A stretch of DNA of 64,000 nt from Epilithonimonas zeae (GCF_900141765.1 NZ_FSRK01000001.1:1984001-2048000), one strand, 5' to 3'. Shown: positions 1 to 8,559, counted from the first letter of the stretch. Notes: generated from the letters alone by a model not told the origin. Translations and numbers: made by a program.

Positions 1-785
1 ATATCATCAATAAGATAAGCGCTTCTGGACGGCACATCACCTTCTATCCCAACTTCGTGCAGACCCGTATTATAAGCAACAGGCAGCAATTGGTTTTCGT
101 AATACACATTCTTGCCATCGGTAAAATAACTGGTACTCTCCCGCTCCTGTCTATCTACGTAACGGATGCTTAGCGGACGGATGGACTTAGGGTCAGCTTT
201 TGGCATCACCAATCCCTTGAAAAAAGCCTGATGTGCATTGCCTCCAATATCAAACCCCTTCTGGGAAATATAAGCCTGATTTCTTGGAAGCTCAACAAAA
301 GGATACCAATAGTTTTGCGGTTTCTCGGCAATACCCATACTTTGCCCAACCAATTGTATCACCTCTGTCATAGTGCCTAGTTCCTGATTACGCTCTGAAT
401 TTCTGGCGCAGAAGTAAGTGGTTTTGCCGTCGGTATAATAATTATTGGCAAGTGCTTTCAAGTTTTGGGGATTAAGGTCTTTGAGAATGATATTTCCAGC
501 GTATACATGCTTGCCATCCCAACCGATGTGCGCATCTTTAAAATTATCCTCAAACGTTCTAAAAGTAGCAGCATTCGCTCCTTTCACTTCATAGTAGCCA
601 TTACTCGGTACCGCAGCATAAACTTTGCCTTCGTAGGTGCAAAACACACTGTTGAGATCGGTCTTTGGCGTGCTGTAAGTAATAGGTTCTGCTTTGTTTG
701 ATAAGGAGACATACAAAATACCAAAGCAAGCTACAAGGATCAAAACCAATAAGCTACCAACAAGAATTCGGAATTTATAGAACAT
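1..785 (-). CDS. DKNYY-type membrane-anchored protein, C-terminus cut by window edge
   Basis: The frame opens with ATG at 785 and runs off the left edge without a stop, giving about 261 visible residues. The N-terminus (MFYKFRILVGSLLVLILVAC) is a membrane segment or lipoprotein-like signal. The rest repeats short YxTDGKxxYF/YY blocks, for example YYTDGKTTYFC and YFTDGKNVYYE, typical of DKNYY-family proteins from Bacteroidetes and Proteobacteria. The function of that family is unknown and it is usually exported. No neighbour on the same strand shares a transcript here. The start is well placed because the hydrophobic segment begins right after it. Family assignment is by motif only. Confidence 0.7.
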   Translation of the reverse strand, partial: MFYKFRILVGSLLVLILVACFGILYVSLSNKAEPITYSTPKTDLNSVFCTYEGKVYAAVPSNGYYEVKGANAATFRTFEDNFKDAHIGWDGKHVYAGNIILKDLNPQNLKALANNYYTDGKTTYFCARNSERNQELGTMTEVIQLVGQSMGIAEKPQNYWYPFVELPRNQAYISQKGFDIGGNAHQAFFKGLVMPKADPKSIRPLSIRYVDRQERESTSYFTDGKNVYYENQLLPVAYNTGLHEVGIEGDVPSRSAYLIDD

Positions 786-1004
786 TTAGATTATTTATAG
801 TGGTTGATTCTCAAATTTAATAAAAAATGATTAAGGCTATTGATGCCTATGTATTTCATCCATTTACATACAGCTTCCTTATCAAAAAATGACTTGAATT
901 GACAACTTGAGCAGCCATAAGATGACTTATCGGTTCGAGATATTGAATCATAGAAAGAACGAAAGTTAATTATTATTAATTAAGAATTTATCATAATAAA
1001 ATTT

Positions 1005-1012
1005 TATTTTTG
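1005..1012 (+). promoter_or_regulatory. Putative -7 box (TAnnTTTG) of the AraC-type gene
   Basis: TATTTTTG fits the Bacteroidetes -7 consensus and would put the transcription start near 1019, about 19 bases before the ATG at 1038. No clear -33 TTTG was seen at the expected distance, so this is moderate support only. Confidence 0.4.
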
Positions 1013-1037
1013 AATAATAATCCAATAAAATACAAAA

Positions 1038-2696
1038 ATGAGCATCAATATATCATCTGTTATCAAGCGTCCTATTTTTTTGTTGATGTTCATTTGTTTT
1101 TCCTTCCACGCCTATGCTGCCAAAATATTGTGTCCAGACAATAAAGAATTTGATCCTCTAATGGATAAGGCGATTAAATTGAATTCTGAAAATAAAACGA
1201 AAGAGGCTATAGCGACACTTCAGCAACTTATTGATTTGGCAAAATCTATCGGTTGCGAAAAAGGGCAACTGGCAGCCACCAAAAATATGATGCTTGTCTA
1301 TGCACAAGTTGGAAATTATAAAAAATCGCTTGAGGTTTCTAACGCTGTTATACATCTAGCACTTCAACAGAAAAATTATAAAACCTTATCAACGTTATAT
1401 ACAACAAGAGCAACATTGTACGATGAACTAGGATTGTACGAAGAGAGCTTAAAAAATTCTGAAGAAGCCATAAAATATGCAAAACTGATTCCTGAAGAAG
1501 ATATCAGACATTATGAGTTGTCTTTTATCTATTTCAATTTATCCCCTTATTATCAGAATAGAGATGATTATCAAGTTTTATATTATCTTAAAAAAAGCAA
1601 AGAAGAAATCCAAAAAGTTAAAGATAATAGCAAAGATATCTCTGCAAACAAAAAGGTCGATATGTTGATTTCTATCAATATGAATCTGGGAACATATTAT
1701 CACGATTCAAAAAATAAAGGCAGAGATATCAAATTATCTGAATTCTATTTGATGGAGGGATTGAAATTACTTGAAAATGTTAAAGAAGAGATTAATCCAG
1801 ATACGACAATCGATTACTACCAGGCTGTTATGGAATTATACAAAACGAAAAAAGAATATGAAAAAGCTATTGAATATGGTCAAAAAGTTCTGACTCTGGA
1901 AAAATCCAATAGTTTGCCTTATGCCAGAAGAGTCACTTACATGGTCTTGGCAAAATCTTATCTGGGAATTAAGGAGAATGAAACGTCACAAAAGTATCTC
2001 GAACTATTTTCAAAACTGAATGACAGCATCAACAGCGCTGAAAAAGAAGCGGTAGAGGTTCCGGTAAAAAAAATAATTTCCGAAACAAAAACCAACAGTG
2101 AAAAGCAGATCAAAAAAATTATCATCATTTCTGCCGTTTTAATTTTACTGATTGTAATTGGTTTCCTTATTTACAAAAGAAGAAGCAACCGAATTCTCCA
2201 CGAAAAATATCAGGCTCTTATTGATAAATTAAAAACAGAACAAAAAGAGATTTTTCCTGACGAGGTTGAGATAGAAGAAAATCCTATAGAATCGGTAAAA
2301 AATACAAATGTAATTTCTGATGAAACTCAAAAAACATTACTGAAAAAATTACAACGATTTGAAAATTCAGATCGGTATCTGAAAAAAGATATCAATCTCG
2401 CTTGGATGGCTAATCATCTCAACACCAATACGAAATATTTGTCTGAATTAATTAATACTCATAGAAACAAAAACTTCAGCAATTATATCAATGGTTTAAG
2501 AATCGATTACATTACCCGAAAGTTATATGAGAATCGAATGTATAGAGATTATAAAATAAGTTATCTTGCAGAAGAGTGTGGTTACGCTTCTCCGCAGGTC
2601 TTTGTCATTGCCTTTAAAAAAGAAACAGGTGTTACACCATCCTATTTTATAGAGAAATTAAACAAGCAGTTCCACACCGAAGCCGAAACTGCTTAG
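1038..2696 (+). CDS. TPR-containing transmembrane regulator with C-terminal AraC-type HTH
   Basis: 552 residues. A signal peptide (about residues 1-27) is followed by a periplasmic region of tetratricopeptide-like helices (about 40-340). One membrane helix (about 362-384, IIIISAVLILLIVIGFLIYK) follows, then a cytoplasmic linker and a C-terminal AraC/XylS double helix-turn-helix (about 440-545, with ISYLAEECGYASPQVFVIAF and a terminal TPSYF). This one-component layout, an external TPR sensor joined through the membrane to a DNA-binding domain, is common in Chryseobacterium and relatives. It probably senses an envelope cue and controls transcription; the target is unknown. It stands alone on the plus strand and ends at a strong hairpin. 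Confidence 0.85.
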   Translation: MSINISSVIKRPIFLLMFICFSFHAYAAKILCPDNKEFDPLMDKAIKLNSENKTKEAIATLQQLIDLAKSIGCEKGQLAATKNMMLVYAQVGNYKKSLEVSNAVIHLALQQKNYKTLSTLYTTRATLYDELGLYEESLKNSEEAIKYAKLIPEEDIRHYELSFIYFNLSPYYQNRDDYQVLYYLKKSKEEIQKVKDNSKDISANKKVDMLISINMNLGTYYHDSKNKGRDIKLSEFYLMEGLKLLENVKEEINPDTTIDYYQAVMELYKTKKEYEKAIEYGQKVLTLEKSNSLPYARRVTYMVLAKSYLGIKENETSQKYLELFSKLNDSINSAEKEAVEVPVKKIISETKTNSEKQIKKIIIISAVLILLIVIGFLIYKRRSNRILHEKYQALIDKLKTEQKEIFPDEVEIEENPIESVKNTNVISDETQKTLLKKLQRFENSDRYLKKDINLAWMANHLNTNTKYLSELINTHRNKNFSNYINGLRIDYITRKLYENRMYRDYKISYLAEECGYASPQVFVIAFKKETGVTPSYFIEKLNKQFHTEAETA

Positions 2697-2700
2697 AATA

Positions 2701-2734
2701 AAAATACGCCTCAGATCTGAAGCGTATTTTTTTT
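2701..2734. terminator. Bidirectional intrinsic terminator
   Basis: The stem AAAATACGC/GCGTATTTT (2701-2709/2722-2730) encloses the palindromic loop TCAGATCTGA. It is followed by T-runs on the plus strand and preceded by A-runs that serve the minus strand. It lies between the convergent ends at 2696 (+) and 2747 (-). Confidence 0.8.
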
Positions 2735-2746
2735 AATGAAAATGAA

Positions 2747-3703
2747 TTAAATTCCGAAGTTGATAAATAAGCTGAATCTGGATTTGGCTTCGATATCACC
2801 ACCTGCTAGTTGGGTGTAAGCAGGTAACATCAGTTCGCTTCCGAGACTGAACTTCTTGTAAGACACTTCAAATCCCAGCTTACCATACAAGGCACTGCCG
2901 GCGGTTCTTGGTATCACTTCGGCAAACTGCTTGTTCCAATCATAAACTTCACCTTGCAATCCTAGCTTCCCAGAAAGGATGCTATTTTCATTGCGCCATA
3001 ATCTGTAAAATCCAGTTGCAGCATAATTCCATTGGTTACCAAACTGGTAGTGTTTTTTGTTTTCGGTTTTGATGGTATAATCTGTATTTAGCATTAGTGC
3101 AAAAAGGTTTTTCTGGAATTTGTAGCTCAGTGCCAGTTGATAGTCCCAGCTTCCTGTTCCCAACTGGAAACTGGGATTGACGCCTGTAATGCCTTTCTCA
3201 TCAAATCTGCCCAATGGAATCTTAATCCCAAATCCACCGTTTAATTGATGGTATTCGTTTTGGGATTTAAGAATTTCGTAAATACCGATTATGTTTGCAT
3301 CTCCTATTCCACTGATATTGATATCACCCTGTAAAGTCTTCTTCTCATGAAATTGAAACGGAATACTTCCATAGATACTCAATTTCTGAGTTACCGGAAT
3401 CTTACCCCAAACTTGAATGGTATTGAAATATTGATTCTGAGTCAAATCCTGCGTGAACAGGTTTTCTTTGGCTTTATAATGCTGAGCAAAATATTTGATT
3501 CCAATGAATTGGGGATTCAGTAAAGATTCGAAGCCAGAAGAACCGTTGCCCGCAGCACAACCGCAAGCATCACAGAAGAACGCTTCATACTTGGACAGTT
3601 TCTGTAACTGATTTTGGTATTGTGAAATATACAGACTGTCTTTTTCAGCCGCCAAAGCCGAATTGTGAAGAATTAAAACGAGGATTAAAATAAATTTCTT
3701 CAT
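2747..3703 (-). CDS. Outer-membrane porin/transporter-like protein of the MbnP-peroxidase locus
   Basis: 318 residues with a signal peptide (MKKFILILVLILHNSALAA). A Cys-rich patch (CDACGCAAGNGSSG, about residues 44-57) is followed by alternating hydrophobic strands typical of a beta-barrel. The C-terminus ends in an aromatic strand (FSLFINFGI). Proteins of this kind are often labelled 'transporter' and sit beside MbnP and diheme peroxidase genes in Flavobacteriia. The start codon touches the end of the peroxidase gene (both at 3703), so it is the last gene of a three-gene operon. The CxxCxC patch might bind copper; that is inference. Confidence 0.7.
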   Translation of the reverse strand: MKKFILILVLILHNSALAAEKDSLYISQYQNQLQKLSKYEAFFCDACGCAAGNGSSGFESLLNPQFIGIKYFAQHYKAKENLFTQDLTQNQYFNTIQVWGKIPVTQKLSIYGSIPFQFHEKKTLQGDINISGIGDANIIGIYEILKSQNEYHQLNGGFGIKIPLGRFDEKGITGVNPSFQLGTGSWDYQLALSYKFQKNLFALMLNTDYTIKTENKKHYQFGNQWNYAATGFYRLWRNENSILSGKLGLQGEVYDWNKQFAEVIPRTAGSALYGKLGFEVSYKKFSLGSELMLPAYTQLAGGDIEAKSRFSLFINFGI

Positions 3704-4779
3704 TATTCCGCAAATTGTTTGTTGTTCAAAAATTGCTGATCGCTGAGGGTTTTCAGGAAAGCAATGATGTACTGTTTTTCCAAAGTGGTCATTGAGATAC
3801 CAATGTGTCCGTTCTGTTTCAGAATTGGATCCAGATTGGCTTGATTCTCTACGTTATCCGAATAAAAATTGAGAACCGCATCCAGAGAATAAAACCGCCC
3901 ATCGTGCATATATGGCGCAGTATATTCTACATTTCGGAGACTTGGCACCCGGAATTTCATATTGTCATTCCAATCCAATGTTACGCGGTATCTTCCACGG
4001 TCGTCATACTGTGCATCATAATACATTCCGGTATTCCGGTAACTTTCATCCGTAAACAATTCCCCGGAATGACAGCTCGCACATTTGTTTTGAAATAATG
4101 CCATTCCTTTCGATTCGTCATTCGTAAAAGAAGCTGTACCTTTTTTCATTCTGTCGTATTTGGAATCGGCGGAAATCATTGTGACCATAAACTGAGATAA
4201 AGCTTTCAACACTCTTTCGCCGGTAATATTATCATCGCCATAAGCTGCTTTGAATAGCTTCCTGTAATTGGCATCTGCATTCAGCTTTGAAACGACTTCG
4301 GGCAGAGAACTGTCCATTTCAAAATCTGTGGTAATCGGAACCAGAGAACGCTCATCCAGATTATGGCTCACGCCATCCCAAGTATAGTTTTTGAGAAATG
4401 CCATATTCTGGATTGCCGGTGCGTTGCGGATTCCCAATTTATCATCAATACCGTGGCTCACAGGATGCCCGTGGTGCGTGAACGCATACTCCTGAATATG
4501 ACAAAAGCCACAAGAAATGGTATTGTTACGGGACAATTTGCCTTCATAGAATAATTTCTTACCCAAGGCTACTCCATTCACAGTTATGGGATTTTTATTG
4601 ATATCAAATGCCAATGCCGGAAAGTTGGTAGGAATCTCCAGATTGTAAGCTTTGTCTTCTTCAAAAACTTCGCCATCATATTCATTGGCGCAAGACATTA
4701 TCATCCAAGAAAGCGTAATTAAGAAAATCCAAAGAGAACGTATTCGCCCTCCTTGGAATTGTTGACTCGGATTAATCAT
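3703..4779 (-). CDS. MbnH/MauG-like diheme cytochrome c peroxidase, lipoprotein
   Basis: I take the ATG at 4779, whose ATGATTAA overlaps the MbnP stop, giving 358 residues. A longer frame starting at 4827 would put 16 residues in front of the signal. The N-terminus ends in a lipobox-like IMSC (Cys30). Two heme c motifs are visible, CGFCH (90-94) and CASCH (233-237), with C-terminal peroxidase features such as APYMHDGRFYSL. MbnH enzymes use two hemes and peroxide to oxidise a Trp of the partner MbnP to kynurenine, creating a copper site. The immediately upstream MbnP gene supports that pairing. Ordinary bacterial cytochrome c peroxidase is the alternative. Confidence 0.85.
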   Translation of the reverse strand: MINPSQQFQGGRIRSLWIFLITLSWMIMSCANEYDGEVFEEDKAYNLEIPTNFPALAFDINKNPITVNGVALGKKLFYEGKLSRNNTISCGFCHIQEYAFTHHGHPVSHGIDDKLGIRNAPAIQNMAFLKNYTWDGVSHNLDERSLVPITTDFEMDSSLPEVVSKLNADANYRKLFKAAYGDDNITGERVLKALSQFMVTMISADSKYDRMKKGTASFTNDESKGMALFQNKCASCHSGELFTDESYRNTGMYYDAQYDDRGRYRVTLDWNDNMKFRVPSLRNVEYTAPYMHDGRFYSLDAVLNFYSDNVENQANLDPILKQNGHIGISMTTLEKQYIIAFLKTLSDQQFLNNKQFAE

Positions 4780-5593
4780 TGTGAACGTGGTCAACTTTGA
4801 ACATATTAATGAGGTTATTGCTGACATTGACTAAATGCGCACTGCTTCCCATCGCCATATTGTTGGAAGTATTTAACGATAAAGTTGTTTTTCCGCTCAA
4901 GTACTGATTAAAGTCTGCCAAGATATGTACAGAAGGCGTAATCTCTTTAGTCACTCTGGCTGTAGTTGGTAAATCCAAAACCACTTCTCTGTATAAATCT
5001 GCTGTACCATTGGCTGTTGTATCGCCCATATTACCGCAATGGTTCATAAACTCAGTATCAGGTGTAGAGGTTCCATATTTACCTTCTAGTTTTGTGAAGA
5101 TGTAACCGGCTGCCCAAGACCAAGCCATCCCTTCCTGTTTGGCTTTTTCCCAGAACAGTCCTTGTCCGTCCTGACCAATCAAATAAGCAATCGGACTGAT
5201 TCCCAAACCTAGTTTGATTTTCTTGTAGTTGCCTTTTGGGATTTCGGTAAGGTTGATATACACAATTCCGCCCGTCGCTTCAGACTGATTGATTATAAAA
5301 GCACCTTTGTCTGGATTGTTGTAATTGTACTTGAATTCAGCTCCGTTTTCATCGATTAAGGAAATATTGCTGATGATGTATTTGAGAGTTGAAAACTGAT
5401 GTTTCTGTCCATTGGATGAAGTTTGAGTTGTCTGATTAAGGACAATATCGCTAAGGTTATTGAAACCGTTTTCGAACTTAACTTGAAGACTTCCAGTTGT
5501 GTTATCTTGGATATCGTCATCATCGCTGTTACTGCAAGATGAAAGGGTTAAGAATGTAATGAATAGTAATGATAAGAGTTTATAGATTTTCAT
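4772..5593 (-). CDS. MbnP-family lipoprotein, putative periplasmic copper-binding protein
   Basis: 273 residues with a lipoprotein signal (MKIYKLLSLLFITFLTLSSC, Cys20) followed by an acidic DDDD stretch. The body shows MbnP hallmarks: GSLQVKFENGFN, SNGQKHQFSTLKYIISNI and the Trp-rich EGMAWSWAAGYIFTKLEG. In characterised MbnP one Trp is converted to kynurenine by MbnH for copper binding; WSWAAGY is the candidate region. It is the first gene of the operon MbnP-peroxidase-porin, with start/stop overlap to the next gene. Nearby SCO, YHS and dismutase genes agree with a metal or redox role. Confidence 0.8.
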   Translation of the reverse strand: MKIYKLLSLLFITFLTLSSCSNSDDDDIQDNTTGSLQVKFENGFNNLSDIVLNQTTQTSSNGQKHQFSTLKYIISNISLIDENGAEFKYNYNNPDKGAFIINQSEATGGIVYINLTEIPKGNYKKIKLGLGISPIAYLIGQDGQGLFWEKAKQEGMAWSWAAGYIFTKLEGKYGTSTPDTEFMNHCGNMGDTTANGTADLYREVVLDLPTTARVTKEITPSVHILADFNQYLSGKTTLSLNTSNNMAMGSSAHLVNVSNNLINMFKVDHVHND

Positions 5594-5650
5594 TTGTTTA
5601 GATGTTAAGTTGTTAAACTGTTGATTTGTTTAACTATTAATTGTATAGTT

Positions 5651-5800
5651 TTTGAACACAAAGGCACAAAAGGTTTTTGAGCAATTCTGTGTTTTAAGGC
5701 ACAAAGGTTTGACTTCGTCAAATATTTTGTTGAACACGAAGGCACAAGTTCTTTTGAAAGATTCTCTGCTTTAAGGCGCAAAGTTTGACTTCGTCAAATA
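5651..5800. repeat. Two tandem degenerate AAGGCACAAAG intergenic repeats
   Basis: Two units of about 70 bases (5651-5724 and 5729-5800) each hold GAACAC(A/G)AAGGCACAA, then TTTAAGGC(A/G)CAAAG, and end in the hairpin TTTGAC-TTC-GTCAAA (5708-5722 and 5784-5798). Related copies occur at 8111-8172 and 13186-13320. They are AT-rich and noncoding and look like a dispersed intergenic family. Confidence 0.55.
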
Positions 5801-5870
5801 CTAATAATTCTTGCTGTCTTTAATTTAAAAAGACGATTATTTTTTGCTGAAATGTGAATTTTGTGCTCTG

Positions 5871-6000
5871 CTGCGATAGGGATAGTAACGGTTACCCCAC
5901 AGGTCAGCGGCGGAGCGAAGCGGAGCCGTTGACCGAGGAGTATGAGTGTACAGCCCGACCCGAGTAACTGCTTTAGCGCCGGAGAGGGAATCGCCCTAAT
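5871..6000. repeat. GC-rich structured intergenic element, palindromic repeat or small RNA candidate
   Basis: This stretch is clearly richer in G+C than its surroundings. The ends can pair (GCGAT at 5873-5877 with ATCGC at 5990-5994). Inside are GTAAC-G-GTTAC (5885-5895) and a strong stem GGTCAGCGG/CCGTTGACC (5902-5910/5926-5934, one G-U pair). It carries GCGATAGGGAT and AGCCCGACCCG, which I recall as motifs of short repeated elements between genes in Flavobacteriia. No reading frame was recognised. The gap 5594-6015 holds only this and the tandem repeats upstream. Confidence 0.5.
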
Positions 6001-6015
6001 AATGAATTTGAAAAT

Positions 6016-6372
6016 CTAAGTAATGGGAGGCCTGAAAACGTGTTTCAGATACAGATAAGAATAATCTGTGGTGTATGTGAAAGTAAGGCTGGTAACAAAT
6101 CTTTGCCCTACCGTTTTGACTGCAGAAATCTCAACCGGAATATAACAGTCGATGATTTTCTGTGTAGGATTTTTGGATTTGGAATCTTCTGAGCTGTTTT
6201 TTGCAAGTTCTTTTCCGAGGTAACATTTGCCGTTGCAATGCAGCTCCGGCTTTTTCTTGTTGATACACAAAACATCCGAAATATAATCGTAATTAACCGC
6301 ATACTCCACCAATGGCAACACCGGTTTGAGTACCAAATAAAAAACGAGTAATAGGTTAAAGATTAATTTCAA
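6016..6372 (-). CDS. Small CxGKCY membrane protein (TTG start)
   Basis: The frame is open from 6489, but that start would overlap the dismutase gene and its terminator. The TTG at 6372 gives 118 residues beginning MKLIFNLLLVFYLVLKPVLP. This aligns from the first residue with the protein at 8194-8559 (PL(V/M)PLV-Y-VNY-YI----C, then C(N/K)GKCYL(G/A)KEL(A/S)K). It has one N-terminal membrane helix followed by a Cys pair in HCNGKCYLGKEL. Function is unknown. Its position beside dismutase, SCO and MbnP genes suggests a metal-related role, which is inference. Confidence 0.7.
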   Translation of the reverse strand: MKLIFNLLLVFYLVLKPVLPLVEYAVNYDYISDVLCINKKKPELHCNGKCYLGKELAKNSSEDSKSKNPTQKIIDCYIPVEISAVKTVGQRFVTSLTFTYTTDYSYLYLKHVFRPPIT

Positions 6373-6391
6373 GACTCTGTTTTGAGGATTT

Positions 6392-6418
6392 AAAAAGCAC
6401 AGACGAGCTGTGCTTTTT
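6392..6418 (-). terminator. Intrinsic terminator after superoxide dismutase
   Basis: An 11-bp perfect stem AAAAAGCACAG/CTGTGCTTTTT with a 5-base loop, ending in a T-run on the minus strand. It lies between the dismutase stop (6437) and the TTG start at 6372, which supports that later start for the small gene. Confidence 0.8.
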
Positions 6419-6436
6419 CTTGATATATTGAGATTG

Positions 6437-7105
6437 TTATTTAATAGCTTCCTCGTATCTTCTGCTGATTTCTTTCCAGTTGGTAACATTCCAAAGTGCT
6501 GCCAAATAATCTGCTCTTTTGTTCTGATATTTCAGGTAATAAGCGTGCTCCCAAACGTCGATTCCGAAGATTGGCGTTCCTTTGACCTCAGCGATATCCA
6601 TCAACGGATTGTCCTGATTTCCAGAAGAGGTAACCGCTAATTTTTTATCAGCCGTCACCACTAACCAAGCCCAACCAGAACCGAAACGGTCTGCACCAGC
6701 TTTACTTAGTTTCTCTTTCAACGCATCCAAACTACCGAAAGAATCGTTGATTGCTTTTGCTAATTTTGCAGAAGGCTGCGTGTTTTTCTCAGGTGTCAAA
6801 ACTGTCCAAAATAACTCGTGGTTGTAATGTCCACCAGCATTATTTCTAACAGCAGGGCTTTCTTTTGAAACGTGGGAAAGAATCTTTTCCAAGCTCTCTT
6901 TTTCCAGTGGTGTTCCAGCGATAGCCTTATTAAGATTAGAAACATAGGCCGCAGCGTGCTTTGAATAATGGATTTCCATTGTCTGTGCATCTACAGAACC
7001 TTCCAAAGCGTTATAAGCATAAGGAAGTGGCGTTTGCTTGAATTGTGCTGCTGCAAAAGTCGCTGCAGAAATTGCACTTGCCAGAAATATTTTCTTGATT
7101 TTCAT
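6437..7105 (-). CDS. sodA: Secreted Fe/Mn superoxide dismutase
   Basis: 222 residues: a cleavable signal (MKIKKIFLASAISAATFAAA) plus a full dismutase of about 200 residues. Metal ligands are visible: His in MEIHYSKH, His in GGHYNHELFW, and Asp and His in DVWEHAYYLKYQNKR. GGHYNH and the GNQDNPLM loop are Mn-type signatures, so Mn or cambialistic use is likelier than Fe alone. It converts superoxide to peroxide and oxygen. The signal peptide places it in the periplasm, where the neighbouring peroxidase acts. It ends at its own terminator. Confidence 0.9.
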   Translation of the reverse strand: MKIKKIFLASAISAATFAAAQFKQTPLPYAYNALEGSVDAQTMEIHYSKHAAAYVSNLNKAIAGTPLEKESLEKILSHVSKESPAVRNNAGGHYNHELFWTVLTPEKNTQPSAKLAKAINDSFGSLDALKEKLSKAGADRFGSGWAWLVVTADKKLAVTSSGNQDNPLMDIAEVKGTPIFGIDVWEHAYYLKYQNKRADYLAALWNVTNWKEISRRYEEAIK

Positions 7106-7134
7106 GATAACTTTTTTTAGTAATTAGACATTTA

Positions 7135-7818
7135 TTATTTTAATAATTTTCTGATATCTTCTATCAATTTTTCCCTGTCCGGATGGTACTTTCCTCGCAG
7201 ACTTGTTTTAGTTCCAGCTTCATCTTCGTAATTCAAACCTGAATAATAAAGAATCGGCATATTGTTCTCATCGAATCGGCAACGCAGATTCCCTTCTTTG
7301 TCCACCAAAGCAATCATCCCGCTGTGATTAAGACTCTCCGAATCATCTTCTTTGTCCCCCACATAAATATCGAACATATCCGCTAAGTTACCGATATAAT
7401 CTCGGTCTCCCGATAGAAAATGCCAATTAGGAGAATCAGCACCAATCATTCTAGCGTGATTTTTCAACACTTCAGGCGTATCATTTGTTGGGTCAATACT
7501 GATTGAGATAATCCCGAAATCTTTATTGTTGATTTGCTCATCGATGTATTTCATATTCGAATTCATCACGGGGCAAATCGTGGGACAACGGCTGTAAAAG
7601 AACTCCACAAGATAAACTTTCCCCAGCATATCCTTATTGGTAATCTTCTTGGAGTTTTGGTCAGTCAACGCAAAATCCGGAACTTTCATTACCGTATAAA
7701 GACTTTTCTTGAAATAGCTCATCCCAATTCCTATGACCAAAAATAATACCGCAAAAACTATTATCGGCAGAATCAGTTTGCTTTTCTGAAAAGACTTCTG
7801 TTTCTTTCTGTTTATCAT
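7135..7818 (-). CDS. SCO1/SenC family copper chaperone/thioredoxin-like protein
   Basis: 227 residues with one N-terminal membrane anchor (about 15-35) and a thioredoxin-like domain. The copper-binding motif is CPTIC (Cys78 and Cys82, in FFYSRCPTICPVM), with the distal His165 in SLNHSGMIALVD; all three SCO ligands are present. SCO proteins deliver copper to the CuA site of cytochrome oxidase or act as thiol-disulfide reductases. Its ATG overlaps the stop of the YHS gene, so the two are translationally coupled. Confidence 0.9.
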   Translation of the reverse strand: MINRKKQKSFQKSKLILPIIVFAVLFLVIGIGMSYFKKSLYTVMKVPDFALTDQNSKKITNKDMLGKVYLVEFFYSRCPTICPVMNSNMKYIDEQINNKDFGIISISIDPTNDTPEVLKNHARMIGADSPNWHFLSGDRDYIGNLADMFDIYVGDKEDDSESLNHSGMIALVDKEGNLRCRFDENNMPILYYSGLNYEDEAGTKTSLRGKYHPDREKLIEDIRKLLK

Positions 7819-8084
7819 TTCAGGGCGTATTTGACAGGACTTTTCTTGAATTCTTTTTTGCAGTGGTCGCTGCAGAAGCCATAAGTTTTTCCTTTATAGT
7901 TTACAGTATCTTTTAGGAATTCAGCTGTTTTCATATGACAGATCGGGTCATCTGCATTCACGACTTTCACTCCTTTGAGGTCGGTCTTAGGTTTCATTTT
8001 GGAAACCTGTTTTACTTTGGGTGTTTCCTGCGCACAAGACAGAGCAGACACCGAAAGCAGTATCATCAAAATATTGAATTTCAT
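7815..8084 (-). CDS. YHS-domain lipoprotein
   Basis: 89 residues. A lipoprotein signal (MKFNILMILLSVSALSC, Cys17) precedes a YHS domain (about 45-85) with DDPICHMKT and YGFCSDHCKKEF, three cysteines and histidines that can bind metal. YHS domains occur in copper-handling proteins. It is the first gene of a pair with the SCO gene (overlap 7815-7818), which supports a copper-trafficking role in the periplasm. Confidence 0.8.
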   Translation of the reverse strand: MKFNILMILLSVSALSCAQETPKVKQVSKMKPKTDLKGVKVVNADDPICHMKTAEFLKDTVNYKGKTYGFCSDHCKKEFKKSPVKYALK

Positions 8085-8110
8085 TTTTTGAAGTTGATTT
8101 AATAATAAAA

Positions 8111-8172
8111 TTTTAAACGCAAAGGCGCAAATATTTTTTAGCTATTAACTGTTTAAAGTCGCAAAGACTAAA
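8111..8172. repeat. Dispersed intergenic repeat copy (AAAGGCGCAAA type)
   Basis: TTTAAACGCAAAGGCGCAAA and then GTTTAAAGTCGCAAAGACT resemble the units at 5651-5800. No gene lies here. Confidence 0.4.
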
Positions 8173-8193
8173 GTTAAAAGCTCGCAGATGTTA

Positions 8194-8559
8194 TTAAACC
8201 AACGGTGGATGGAATATCCTTGAATCTAATGAGAAATTGTAGAATGAACTTAAATAAGAATTCTGTTTTTGATGGTCCAAGCTGAAATTTAAATTATTCA
8301 AAACTGTGAAAATATTCCCTACAGTAAATAATTCTGAGAATATGGAAAGTTTTAATTGGTCTTGTTTTGCAGAGTTCTGAGAAGATTTGGAAAGTTCTTT
8401 GGCCAAGTAGCATTTCCCTTTACAATTCATTTCTTTTTTTGCTCTGTTCTCGCAAAGATTTTTGGTGATGTAATTGTAATTCACGGTATAATCAACCAAT
8501 GGCATTAACGGACGCAATGCTATTGTGAAAATGATGAATATAGAAATGAATGCTTTCAA
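8194..8559 (-). CDS. Small CxGKCY membrane protein (paralogue of 6016-6372)
   Basis: 121 residues. One N-terminal membrane helix (MKAFISIFIIFTIALRPLMP) is followed by VDYTVNYNYITKNLC and the motif NCKGKCYLAKELSK. It is about half identical by eye to the protein at 6016-6372 in the first 60 residues, and the C-terminal parts diverge. Together the two copies bracket the dismutase-SCO-YHS genes. I do not recognise a named family. Four cysteines outside the membrane suggest metal binding or a disulfide. Confidence 0.75.
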   Translation of the reverse strand: MKAFISIFIIFTIALRPLMPLVDYTVNYNYITKNLCENRAKKEMNCKGKCYLAKELSKSSQNSAKQDQLKLSIFSELFTVGNIFTVLNNLNFSLDHQKQNSYLSSFYNFSLDSRIFHPPLV

